Positions 46,975 to 54,756 of a stretch of DNA of 64,000 nt are shown here, piece by piece. This DNA comes from Janthinobacterium sp. J1-1. Its GTDB lineage: Bacteria; Pseudomonadota; Gammaproteobacteria; Burkholderiales; Burkholderiaceae_D. The translations under genes were made by a program, and so were the position numbers. The stretch lies in the NCBI RefSeq assembly GCF_030944405.1, contig NZ_CP132339.1, positions 5,146,001 through 5,210,000 of the forward strand, read 5' to 3'. Position 1 is the stretch's first letter, and each line of letters starts with the position of its first letter. The notes under the pieces were generated by a model. The model did not search any database. It was not told where the DNA came from and saw only the letters and a program-made list of their open reading frames with translations.

Positions 46975-47408
46975 AAAAAATTCGACTCGTTTTCCAGCGC
47001 GGTGGTGACTTTTTCCTGCCAGGTCGGATATTTTTCAAACGCCGCTTCCAGCAAGGCCGGGTCCAGCGGCACCGGCGCGCCATTGCTGGTGAAGCCATAC
47101 CAGCCGGTGACCACGGCCAGCGCCAGGCGCTTCTGGTTGCCGTCGATCGCCTGCACCAGCAGTTCGGCGCCTTCGTCGGTGGAGGCGTCGATGGCGGTCT
47201 TGCGGCGCGCGGATTTCTTGTAGCCTTCGGCGCGCACGGCGTTGTTGGCGATGCGGTATTGCTCGCTGTTCTTGCCGACAATGGTCAGGCCGGCCACCGC
47301 TTCGCCGTCGGCGTCGAAGATGACGGGCACGTCGAAGGTGACGGGCGCGGCGGCCGCGTTGAGGTTGCCGATATCAAAACCTGCCTGGATTTTTTGTGCG
47401 TTGTTCAT
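46965..47408 (-). CDS. Tail assembly chaperone, G-like
   Basis: The start at 47408 (MNNAQKIQAGFD) gives 147 residues; the ORF upstream of it has no ribosome site. An acidic helical protein located between the tail tube and the tape measure, as gpG in lambda. Its last codons contain the slippery heptamer, and the zero-frame product ends 9 bases further at 46965. Confidence 0.8.
   Translation of the reverse strand: MNNAQKIQAGFDIGNLNAAAAPVTFDVPVIFDADGEAVAGLTIVGKNSEQYRIANNAVRAEGYKKSARRKTAIDASTDEGAELLVQAIDGNQKRLALAVVTGWYGFTSNGAPVPLDPALLEAAFEKYPTWQEKVTTALENESNFLKL
46974..46980 (-). other. Programmed -1 frameshift slippery site
   Basis: Read on the minus strand, the heptamer T TTT TTG (plus-strand CAAAAAA, 46974-46980) fits the X XXY YYZ pattern in the G-like frame, with codons AAT TTT TTG. 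Slipping back one base joins the frame to the 117-codon extension; the zero frame stops 9 bases later. No strong downstream pseudoknot was worked out. Confidence 0.8.
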
Positions 47409-47438
47409 GTGTGCTGCTTTCTGTAGAAAGTAAAAGAT

Positions 47439-47464
47439 AAAAAAAGGCCGCCACGCGGGCGGCC
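47439..47464 (-). terminator. Embedded intrinsic terminator after the tail tube gene
   Basis: Minus-strand stem GGCCGCC/GGCGGCC (47446-47464, loop 5) followed by a T-run (47439-47445). It separates the tail tube gene (stop at 47483) from the chaperone gene (start 47408). Confidence 0.8.
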
Positions 47465-47482
47465 CTGGCAACCGTGGAATGC

Positions 47483-48688
47483 TTACAGCGCGCTGTCCTG
47501 GATGCTCAGGGTGGTCGCTTCATGCTGCGCGTCGGCACCCTGGTAGCGCAGGATGTCGAAGGCGCAGGTGACGATCTTGTTTTTCTCGCCGTCGTCGATC
47601 TTGGCCGAGGTGATCTTGACGCGGCCCATGGCCAGCGCCAGCACGTCGGCGTCCGGGGCGGTACCGGACGCCATGGCGTAGGCCAGGGCGATTTCCGTCT
47701 CGTCCTTGAAGTAGTCGAGATAGACGGCATCCTGCAGCAGCACCGTGAACTGGCCCGAGCCCAGCACCTTGCCGCGCGAGGCGGCGGTGGCGAACTTCGA
47801 GCCGATCACCGGATCGACCTTGACCTGGCCGTCGAGCGAGACCGACATGCCGGTGCAGATCTGCGACGGGATGCCGTTCACCGACAGCATCGCCGTGGCG
47901 CCCGAGAACTTGCCGCTGCCCGCGGCCGCAGCCGGTGTGACGAAATGCGGCGCAGCCGTGGTCGGGCCTTCCGCCTTGCCCATCAGTGTGAAGTCCAGGC
48001 TGGTGATGCCGTTCGGCTGCACCGCGATATCCATCTTGCTGACCAGCTGGTCGACAAAGCTGCGATGCACGCCGATGTTCGGGTCCTGCACTTCGGCCGT
48101 GAACCAGTCGGTGGTGTGGCCGGTCAACGGCGTGAAACTGCGCTTGCCCACGGCGCTTACTGCGACCGAATCGCCGGCCGCCTTGACGACCATCGCCGAG
48201 CCGTCCATGAACTGGCCGTTCAGGTTGGTGGCCGTAACGGCGGTGACGAAAAAGTTTTTTGCGTTGTTGGCGGTGGCCGGCGCCGTCATGCCGCTGATGC
48301 GCACCACGCTGCCGGCGCGGAAACCGTCGGCCAGCCAGGAACCCGCACTGCGCACCAGTCCGTTGGCGGCGGCAGCGATGTTGGTCTGGGCGGCGGCCAC
48401 GCCACCGGCCGTGAAGTCGCGGCGCAGCAGCGCGGCCATCAGCGGCGCATAGGTACCGCAGGCCGCTTCGGCCTTGATGGCACCGGTCGTGCGGAAGTTG
48501 CCCAGGCGGGTGTCGCCCTGCTGCTGGCTGGCGTCGATTTCGCTGCTGGCGTATTTGTCCGCTTCGGTGTCGAAGGTGGCCGTGACACGCGGGTAGACCT
48601 GGCCGCCGCCGGCCGCCGCCTTGACGCCTTCGGCGCCTTGTTTGCTGATGACGATCACGCTGTCGATGCCGTTTGCTGTCGATGCCAT
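47483..48688 (-). CDS. Major tail tube protein
   Basis: 401 residues, beta-rich with alternating polar and hydrophobic residues and few cysteines. The C-terminal half (FTLMGKAEGPTTAAPH to the end) has the pattern of phage tail tube domains (strands forming a hexameric ring). It is the first structural gene of the late operon, followed by chaperone and tape measure as in siphovirus tails. The length is larger than usual, so an Ig-like domain or insertion is possible (~100-200). Confidence 0.78.
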   Translation of the reverse strand: MASTANGIDSVIVISKQGAEGVKAAAGGGQVYPRVTATFDTEADKYASSEIDASQQQGDTRLGNFRTTGAIKAEAACGTYAPLMAALLRRDFTAGGVAAAQTNIAAAANGLVRSAGSWLADGFRAGSVVRISGMTAPATANNAKNFFVTAVTATNLNGQFMDGSAMVVKAAGDSVAVSAVGKRSFTPLTGHTTDWFTAEVQDPNIGVHRSFVDQLVSKMDIAVQPNGITSLDFTLMGKAEGPTTAAPHFVTPAAAAGSGKFSGATAMLSVNGIPSQICTGMSVSLDGQVKVDPVIGSKFATAASRGKVLGSGQFTVLLQDAVYLDYFKDETEIALAYAMASGTAPDADVLALAMGRVKITSAKIDDGEKNKIVTCAFDILRYQGADAQHEATTLSIQDSAL

Positions 48689-48710
48689 GGGTAATGCCTT
48701 TCATGAGATA

Positions 48711-48733
48711 AAAAAAAGACCGCCGGGCGGTCT
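48711..48733 (-). terminator. Embedded intrinsic terminator upstream of the tail tube gene
   Basis: Minus-strand stem AGACCGCC/GGCGGTCT (48717-48733, 1-base loop region) followed by seven T (48711-48717). It lies 23 bp upstream of the tail tube start, so transcription from the regulatory genes must pass it to express the tail. It is the likely target of the Q-like protein. Confidence 0.8.
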
Positions 48734-49033
48734 GGGTGGATGTGCTGGAAAAACGGGAAAGCAATGGAAACAGCCCGCAGGCGGCAAGGCTCTGCGGGCT
48801 GAAAAGTTCGGACGGCGCGAGGCCGCGCCGAACGGGAGGTGTGCGTAGTATTGCCGGGAAGGCGTGGGCGCTGGAGATTATCCTATCGGTGTCGCGCCGG
48901 AAGCGCGTCTATTACGAGTGGACAAGCATGTGGTGTTGCGGTTCTGCTGTGCTGCGTTCGCTTTGTTTGCTGCTTGAGCGAGACTCTATTCTAGGGGCGT
49001 TTTTTTCAGTACCAGGCTTCTTGCACAATTATT
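48734..49033. other. Late-operon leader region
   Basis: About 300 bp without a supported gene, between the zinc-finger regulator and the tail tube. It is where a late promoter and antitermination (qut-like) sequence would be expected, but no clear -35/-10 pair was found. Confidence 0.35.
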
Positions 49034-49576
49034 TTATCTGCCCAGACGGCGCATGGCGCGCCGGCCGTGCGACTGGAAAATCGCTTCCAGTTCGCTGACC
49101 ATGTCCTTGATACGCTCCAGTTCAAAGCCGCCGGAACAGGTGATCGCCGCTACACCGGCGCCGTGGCAAGCCTTGCAGACGAGCGGTGCGCCCGCCGTGC
49201 CGGCGCTGACGACACCGGTGCCGTGGCAGACCTTGCATTTGCTGTCGAGCCAATGGGCCAGCGACGCTTCGGCCACGCGCCGGTACAGGGTATTGGCCGC
49301 CTGCGCGTCCCAGGCGGTGCGCGCCTTGACCCAGCGCCGCGCCTGGCCCTTTTTTGCCACGGCCGCGGTCCAGGCGCGCAGCAGCTGCGCCAGGTTGCCG
49401 GCATTGCCCTCGAACACGCGGCTGACGGTGCCGTCCGCGTACTTGACGCGGCACAGCAAGGCACCCATGTCGCCGGCCAGCGCGGCGGCGGCGATCACGT
49501 CGAGGTCGTGGTGCACCGCGTCGTCCCGCAAATTACGCGACGACAGCGAGGCGATGAATTGTTCTGCAAACCCCAT
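49034..49576 (-). CDS. Putative Q-like late-gene antiterminator (zinc-finger protein)
   Basis: The start at 49576 follows GAGGAGAAC, giving 180 residues. A zinc-finger-like motif is present at ~115-145: KCKVCHGTG and VCKACHGAG (C-x2-C-x-G-x-G repeated), followed by a C-terminal helix. Q antiterminators of lambdoid phages contain such a zinc ribbon and sit just before the late operon. The gene precedes four embedded terminators that match such a mechanism. The assignment is from motif and context only. Confidence 0.55.
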   Translation of the reverse strand: MGFAEQFIASLSSRNLRDDAVHHDLDVIAAAALAGDMGALLCRVKYADGTVSRVFEGNAGNLAQLLRAWTAAVAKKGQARRWVKARTAWDAQAANTLYRRVAEASLAHWLDSKCKVCHGTGVVSAGTAGAPLVCKACHGAGVAAITCSGGFELERIKDMVSELEAIFQSHGRRAMRRLGR

Positions 49577-49592
49577 GATGTTCTCCTCGTTG

Positions 49593-50018
49593 TTACTGTG
49601 TTGATGAGCGGGCCGGGCCGAACAGGGCCGCCACCAGCGGATCGCGGCTGGCCGTGCCGCACGGCCAGCTGGCCATGCGGCGCACCTGCGGCGGTAATTC
49701 GGCCCAGGCTTCGCCTTCGTCGTCCGCCTCGCCCGGCGCATACAGGGCGGGCCGCTGGCGCCCCGGCTCGGTGCAATGGCGCTGCGCCAGGTGGATCAGT
49801 CCGGCGCCGCACATATGGCGCAGGTAGCGGCTCATGGTGCCGGCGTCCAGGCCCAGCAGGGCCGACAACTGCGCCGCGCTGGCCTGGCCGTGCGCGGCGA
49901 TATGCTGCGCGATATCGGCGATATGCAGCTGCGATTTCTTGCTGCGCCCCAGTATCCTGCGCCCTGTTTGCGGTGGCGCTCCGCGACGGACCACCTGACT
50001 GCTGTTCAACATCTCCAT
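49593..50018 (-). CDS. Winged-helix regulator, divergent from the repressor
   Basis: 141 residues. Residues ~30-85 form a helix-turn-helix with SAAQLSALLGLDAGTMSRYLRHMCGAGLI, in the style of MarR or IclR wings. It is transcribed away from the S24 repressor and starts the leftward operon, as the early regulator (cro/replication initiator position) of a prophage or tailocin. Function unproven. Confidence 0.6.
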   Translation of the reverse strand: MEMLNSSQVVRRGAPPQTGRRILGRSKKSQLHIADIAQHIAAHGQASAAQLSALLGLDAGTMSRYLRHMCGAGLIHLAQRHCTEPGRQRPALYAPGEADDEGEAWAELPPQVRRMASWPCGTASRDPLVAALFGPARSSTQ

Positions 50019-50079
50019 CCTCCCTGTACCTGCCTGCCGGGCAACGCTGTGTGCGAATTTGCGACAGGCAACAAGTGGA

Positions 50080-50127
50080 CTTTATCAATCGCTAATGTTA
50101 AAGTCAAGCATTTGGTAATTTATCAAA
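50080..50127 (+). promoter_or_regulatory. Repressor operator region
   Basis: A near-perfect 17-bp palindrome TTTGGTAATTTATCAAA (50111-50127; 15 of 17 positions symmetric) lies in the gap between divergent regulator genes, with a second, half-matching site TTTATCAATCG at 50081-50091. It is the obvious operator for the S24 repressor or the divergent regulator. Confidence 0.6.
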
Positions 50128-50153
50128 CGGTAAATTTCGGGTTTAATGCGGAG

Positions 50154-50873
50154 ATGAACATGTATCAATACAGACGCGACCGACTGCTGGCACTGATCAG
50201 CGAGCACTACGAGCACACGCGCAAGAAAATATCCGACGCCAGCGGCTGGAGCGAAGCGCGCATTTCGCAGATCCTGTCGCCCACCTACCGCGAAGGGCGC
50301 GCCTTCAGCGAAAAGATTGCGCGCAAGCTGGAAGCGGACCTGCAGTTGGACAGCATGTATTTCGACCAGGGTGCGGCACCGGACCAGGCGGCCCTGGCGG
50401 CACGTGCCTTGGCCGGCGTCAAGCCGGTCTTTGTCAACGATGGCGAGGACGAGCGCTTCTACGATATCCGCAAGGTGAAATTGCGCTTGTCGGCCGGTAT
50501 CACCGGCTTTGCGATCGAGCCGGAAACGCATGACGGCAGCACCATCAGCGTGCCGCGCGGCTGGGTCGACCGCCATGGCTATCACCCTGAAAAACTGGTG
50601 GCGATCAAGGTCAAGGGCGAGAGCATGGAGCCGGCCCTGTATGAAGACGACGTGGTGATCATCAACACAGCCGATATCCGGCCCATCGACGGCGTGGTGT
50701 ATGCCATCAATTACGAAGGCGAACCGGTGGTCAAGCGCCTGGCGCGCGATGTCGGCGAATGGTGGCTGACCTCGGACAACCCCGACCAGCGCAAATACCA
50801 CCGCAAGATGTGCCGTGGCATGGAGTGCATTATTGTCGGGCGGGTGGTGCGCAAGGAGAGTGAGCGCATCTGA
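50154..50873 (+). CDS. LexA/CI-like repressor (S24 peptidase family)
   Basis: The start at 50154 (MNMYQ) gives 239 residues. The N-terminal ~65 residues are an XRE-like HTH (ISDASGWSEARISQILSP). The C-terminal half is an S24 autoprotease: Ser157 in KGESMEP and Lys194 in VVKRLARD, spaced 37 residues as in LexA; a candidate Ala-Gly cleavage point is A114-G115. Such repressors are inactivated by RecA-stimulated self-cleavage after DNA damage, releasing the tail/lysis operon. It is the only plus-strand gene of the cluster. Confidence 0.88.
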   Translation: MNMYQYRRDRLLALISEHYEHTRKKISDASGWSEARISQILSPTYREGRAFSEKIARKLEADLQLDSMYFDQGAAPDQAALAARALAGVKPVFVNDGEDERFYDIRKVKLRLSAGITGFAIEPETHDGSTISVPRGWVDRHGYHPEKLVAIKVKGESMEPALYEDDVVIINTADIRPIDGVVYAINYEGEPVVKRLARDVGEWWLTSDNPDQRKYHRKMCRGMECIIVGRVVRKESERI

Positions 50874-50876
50874 GAT

Positions 50877-51452
50877 TCATGGCAAACGCCATCCTTTGTA
50901 GGCCGCATCGGCCTCCATGGGCGCCGGTGGCCGGATGCCGGTCTCGCTGAAAAAACGCGCGTAGTTGACCAGTTCCAGCCGCGTCGCCATGCCCGCGCCG
51001 TGATCGCCGCGCGCGCGCAGGCGAAAGGTCAGCGAGATACAGCGCTGCGCCGCCGGCACCAGGCTGCTGTTGGAAAATACCGTCCACAATGGCCCGCTGC
51101 CAGGCTGGCGCAGGCCGGCCAGCCACGCTGTGCCCGGCAGCGCCAGTTCGCCGGCATCACGCGCGTCCCACGGCTGGCCCGTGACGGCGTCAACCAGCGC
51201 CGCATCGCCCAGCTCGGCCCGGACCGCCAGCATCGCCGGCGCCAGCTCCCTGTTTTCGCTCATGCCGATCCAGAAACACTCGTCGTCGGCCAATGGCAGC
51301 AGCCACGCGCCCAGCGCATTGCGCCCGACCGGCAACGCGCCGAGGCTGGCCGGTGGCTGGTCCACGCTGCCCCCGGTGGGATAAAAGAAGCGCTGGAACG
51401 TCAGGCTGACGCCACGGCCCAGCGGCAGGCGCACCGGCCTGACATTGTTCAT
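50877..51452 (-). CDS. Unknown protein, third gene of the protease operon
   Basis: The start at 51452 overlaps the caspase-like gene's stop by 4 bp (ATGA), giving 191 residues. No signal peptide or membrane helix; beta-rich with a pattern of short strands and a ~120-residue middle containing AWLLPLADDECFWIGMSENRE and SLTFRLRARGD. No family is recognised. Tight coupling to the caspase-like gene suggests a substrate, inhibitor or partner role; this is inference. Confidence 0.6.
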   Translation of the reverse strand: MNNVRPVRLPLGRGVSLTFQRFFYPTGGSVDQPPASLGALPVGRNALGAWLLPLADDECFWIGMSENRELAPAMLAVRAELGDAALVDAVTGQPWDARDAGELALPGTAWLAGLRQPGSGPLWTVFSNSSLVPAAQRCISLTFRLRARGDHGAGMATRLELVNYARFFSETGIRPPAPMEADAAYKGWRLP

Positions 51453-53863
51453 GGCGGCGCAGCTGCCAGCGAGGGCAGCGCCGAGGGCGGTACTTGCCAC
51501 TTCTGCGCCCGCGCCAGCAAGGAACCGGCATGCGGCCCTGTTGCATTTCCCGGCACCATGCTCATCGCCATTGCCGGGGCGGCGGATGGCGGCCCCGCCA
51601 GCGCCTGGCGCAAGGCGTCCCGCGCCGCCAGCCGGACGTCGTCATCGATGCTCCATGCCATAAATGGCGGCAAGGAAGACAGCGCCTGTACCCGTTCCCA
51701 CATGACCGCCGGCAGGTCGATACGCCCCTCGTGCGCGGCCCGCACCAGCATCGGCCAGCTGCGGGCGAACATGGGCGGGCCATCGAGCACGATATCGGGC
51801 GGCACGAGGTCGGCCTTGCATTGCAGCGCCAGCGCCACCCAGTCAGGGTGGCTGGTGCCCAGTTGCGGCTTTAAATGCGCGACGATGATGTCGAGATTGC
51901 CGATATCGCGGTGCTGGTCGCGCTGGCGTTCCAGCAGCAGCAGGTGACCGCCGGTCAGCCCCACGATCGGGTTGTCAAGCGGCAGCGTCAGCAAGTTTTC
52001 AAGATCGGCATTCAGGATGCGGCGTTCATCGGCCAGCGCCAGGCGCAGGCTCTCGGCCAAGTTGTCTTCGGCCGGCTCCAGGCTGGCGCCCTGCTCCATC
52101 CTGCGCATGAGCAGCGACACGCGCGGGCGCGCGGAGAGCACGTCCTTGCCAGGCATGCCGCGGCGCAACAAATACACTTCCAGCCGCCAGCCCCTGCGCA
52201 CCAGCAGGCTTTGCTCGATGACGACGCCATCGCTCAACTGCTGGCGCAGGAAGTAGTTGCCGGGCTCCAGTTGCCGGCTGGCGATGGCATACGGGTCCCT
52301 GGCATGATGTTTTTGCGTATCGTGCTCGCCATCGAGTACCGTGGCGCCTTGGGCGTCGACGATGCTCACGCCCCGCCAAGGTTCGCTGTGCCGCAGCGAG
52401 GTAGCCGGTGCGCTATACGCACGCGCCATCAGCATCAGCGCCGCCCCGCCCGCATCGGCGCCGCCAGCCTGCCGGCTGCTGGCATTGATGGCGTCTGCCC
52501 GGCCCTCGGTATGCGCGTCCACCGACGAGGTGGTGCCTGGCAAGGGCACCACCGACGACGGCGGGCGCGTGATGCTGGCGGTATCGCCGATCGCGGTGTC
52601 GCGGTCAAGCAGGATGACGCGCTGGCTGGTGCCGCGCCCCAGGCGCGTCTTGATCTTGAACAGGCCGAATGGCAAAGGCGCCGAAAGGCGTCCGCCATCC
52701 CGGTCGACCAGCGACAGGCGCTGGTCAATCACAAAGATTTCGGTGCTGAGATTACCGGGATCGATATCGAGCGTGAAAATCTTGCCCGCCGCCGCAGGAT
52801 CGGCTGGCAGTCCGGTTTCGCGCACCTGGACCAGCATGTCGCCCAGCACTTCAAACCCTTGCGACAGCTCGAGGCCAGGCACTTGCACCAGGTACAGGCC
52901 AGGTGTCAGCAGCAGTTCCTGAGTGCCGGCGCTGAATTGCCGCGCGGCCGGCGGGATGCCACTCCACAGGCTGGCTGCGTGGCCCTGCGCCTCGGGCGGA
53001 AAATCAAGCGTGACGCGATAGCGCAACGGTGCGATTCCCCGGCAAAAGATCAGTCCGCTATCTTCCTGGATGATTTCGGGGTCGAGCGCGACCTCGCTGT
53101 TGTTGCGCTGCTCATCCGTCATCAGGGCGGACTGCGCATTGCGCAGCCAGTCGGCCAGGCTGCGCCCGGTGACGCGTCCGTTCTGGTCGGCCGCCGCGCC
53201 GCGCAAGCCTTGCAGCAGGGCCCAGGTAAATACGCCATGCACCTTGCCGCCGTCGGCATCAATGGCATGCTCAACCGCCTTCAAGGGGCGCTGCGCCGCA
53301 AACGCAATAAAGCTGGCGCGAGGAGGAATGCGGGCGTCGATCACGTTCATCAGGGGATCGCGTACCGGACCGGATGCCATGCGGTCCATGCAGCAATCCA
53401 TCCACAGCACGAATTCATGAAAGTAGGCCCCGTCCTGCAGCCAGTTGAGCCATCCGGTCGCATGGATATGGGCATTGAACCGTCTCGTCGCATTCGCCGT
53501 GAACAGGCAGCCGCTGTTGCGCTCGGGCGAAAAACCATGCCCTGCCATGAACAGGTACAGGCGATCGCCCACCCGCATGTCCTTGCCGGCGGCACGGTTG
53601 GCTTCCGCCAGGTCAGCGATTTCCACCAGCACCTGTTCCAGCTCGTCCACCGTCGGCTTCGCCTTGCCGGCCATTTCCGCCGCGCTGGCGGAAAGGATGA
53701 CGTGGATAACGTCCTGGTCGGTAAACGCGCCACCTTGCGGGGCGCGCAGCCACGCCTCGATGGCCCTGACATCGTTGACAGGGCCGTCCAGCCTGGCGGG
53801 ACTGTCGTCGTCGCCCAATGCCGGATAGTTGCCGATGCCGATTAATATCGCATGATCTGGCAT
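51449..53863 (-). CDS. Caspase-like (peptidase C14) multidomain protein
   Basis: 804 residues, no signal peptide. Residues ~1-230 form a caspase-type fold: HAILIGIGNYPAL strand, the catalytic His109 in LFMAGHGF, and the nucleophile Cys158 in LWMDCCMD (the adjacent Cys157 is also present, and the usual SG after the cysteine is replaced by MD). The remainder (~250-804) has no recognised family; it is beta-rich with a polar low-complexity linker near 430-480 and a C-terminal helical tail. Bacterial caspase-like proteins act in programmed cell death and antiphage defence, cleaving after Asp, Arg or Lys. The C-terminal part may be the sensor or target-recognition region. It is 13 bp after the metalloprotease gene and coupled to the next gene. 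Confidence 0.8.
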   Translation of the reverse strand: MPDHAILIGIGNYPALGDDDSPARLDGPVNDVRAIEAWLRAPQGGAFTDQDVIHVILSASAAEMAGKAKPTVDELEQVLVEIADLAEANRAAGKDMRVGDRLYLFMAGHGFSPERNSGCLFTANATRRFNAHIHATGWLNWLQDGAYFHEFVLWMDCCMDRMASGPVRDPLMNVIDARIPPRASFIAFAAQRPLKAVEHAIDADGGKVHGVFTWALLQGLRGAAADQNGRVTGRSLADWLRNAQSALMTDEQRNNSEVALDPEIIQEDSGLIFCRGIAPLRYRVTLDFPPEAQGHAASLWSGIPPAARQFSAGTQELLLTPGLYLVQVPGLELSQGFEVLGDMLVQVRETGLPADPAAAGKIFTLDIDPGNLSTEIFVIDQRLSLVDRDGGRLSAPLPFGLFKIKTRLGRGTSQRVILLDRDTAIGDTASITRPPSSVVPLPGTTSSVDAHTEGRADAINASSRQAGGADAGGAALMLMARAYSAPATSLRHSEPWRGVSIVDAQGATVLDGEHDTQKHHARDPYAIASRQLEPGNYFLRQQLSDGVVIEQSLLVRRGWRLEVYLLRRGMPGKDVLSARPRVSLLMRRMEQGASLEPAEDNLAESLRLALADERRILNADLENLLTLPLDNPIVGLTGGHLLLLERQRDQHRDIGNLDIIVAHLKPQLGTSHPDWVALALQCKADLVPPDIVLDGPPMFARSWPMLVRAAHEGRIDLPAVMWERVQALSSLPPFMAWSIDDDVRLAARDALRQALAGPPSAAPAMAMSMVPGNATGPHAGSLLARAQKWQVPPSALPSLAAAPP

Positions 53864-53876
53864 GGGGGCCTCCTGC

Positions 53877-54581
53877 TTACCTGTAATTATCCTTGATGAA
53901 TTTTTTGTCGGTGTCGGACAGGTTCACATTGAAACCGACTTCGGTCCCATCCAGCGTCCAGGCCTTGGGTATCGGATACATCATGATCGAATCGCGATCA
54001 AGCTTGGTAGCAACTATCTGCTTTGCCTCGTATTTCTGGAACATATTGCGTTCGATCGTATCGTGGTCCCAATTGTTGGGCGGCCCGCTCAGGTCGCGGA
54101 TCACGGCATCGCGGTTCCACTGGATGCCACCGCCGGTGGGGTTCATGTGTTCATGCGTCAAGCCGAGCATATGGCCGAATTCGTGCAGTACCACGCGACG
54201 CACCTCCTCATCGCCGGTGCCGGTATTCAGCCAGCCGAAATTCATGGTCGGCTGCGGTTCCGGGATGCTCTTGCACATGGTGCCCAGGTAAGACCAGGAA
54301 CCGTTACCGGGCTTGAAGGCGATACGGACATCGGTCGGGCCATGCTCGACGAACGAGAACGTCAGGTTGGCCAGCTTGTCCCATTCATCGGCCACCTTGC
54401 GCACGCGCCGCTGCAACTCGGGTTCGCCGTCGAGGAAACGTATCTTGATGATGCTGCGGTCGGGCCACTTCGCGCTCTTCAGCAGCACGCCCCGCACCTG
54501 CTCCTGCAATACTTTACGCACCTCCGGTGCGAGGTCTTCGATGGTCAGACAACTGCAATAATGCTGTTCATTCGCCGACAT
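53877..54581 (-). CDS. Astacin-like (M12A) zinc metalloprotease
   Basis: 234 residues, no obvious signal peptide. The zinc motif HEFGHMLGLTHEH (H133, H137, H143 with catalytic E134) is the metzincin signature, and the Met-turn SIMMY lies ~55-65 residues later (198-202), with the tyrosine at the position typical of astacins. The catalytic domain spans ~60-225. Without a signal it may act inside the cell or be exported by another route. It is the first gene of a three-gene operon with a caspase-like protein. Confidence 0.85.
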   Translation of the reverse strand: MSANEQHYCSCLTIEDLAPEVRKVLQEQVRGVLLKSAKWPDRSIIKIRFLDGEPELQRRVRKVADEWDKLANLTFSFVEHGPTDVRIAFKPGNGSWSYLGTMCKSIPEPQPTMNFGWLNTGTGDEEVRRVVLHEFGHMLGLTHEHMNPTGGGIQWNRDAVIRDLSGPPNNWDHDTIERNMFQKYEAKQIVATKLDRDSIMMYPIPKAWTLDGTEVGFNVNLSDTDKKFIKDNYR

Positions 54582-54756
54582 GGCCGTCTCCCGTCATGGT
54601 GGAAGGGTGGATGATGGATGCGGCCGGCAGCACCGTCCGCTGGCGCAGACCACGGTGCCGCCACCGCTCCTTCCAATAAGACGGATCAAAACAGGAACAA
54701 GTTCAGTCCTTGCCCGGGCATGGTTTGATCGCGCGCATACAGACCGGCAAGAGCGC

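Larger units (their letters stand above)
34480..50873 (-). mobile_element. Tail-and-lysis cluster: candidate flexible tailocin or prophage remnant
   Basis: The region carries, in order on the minus strand, a regulator pair, a tail tube, two chaperones made by frameshift, a tape measure, tip and baseplate proteins, a fibre, a holin, an endolysin and spanins, with an S24 repressor divergent at the right end. No capsid, portal, terminase, integrase or replication gene is present. The genes are intact except one frameshift. This fits an F-type phage-tail-like bacteriocin, although a truncated prophage is the alternative. Confidence 0.7.

Noticed and set aside
48736..49098. 120-residue plus-strand frame in the tailocin leader region
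   Set aside because: Opposite to all neighbouring genes, overlaps the zinc-finger gene, and contains no recognisable motif or ribosome site.
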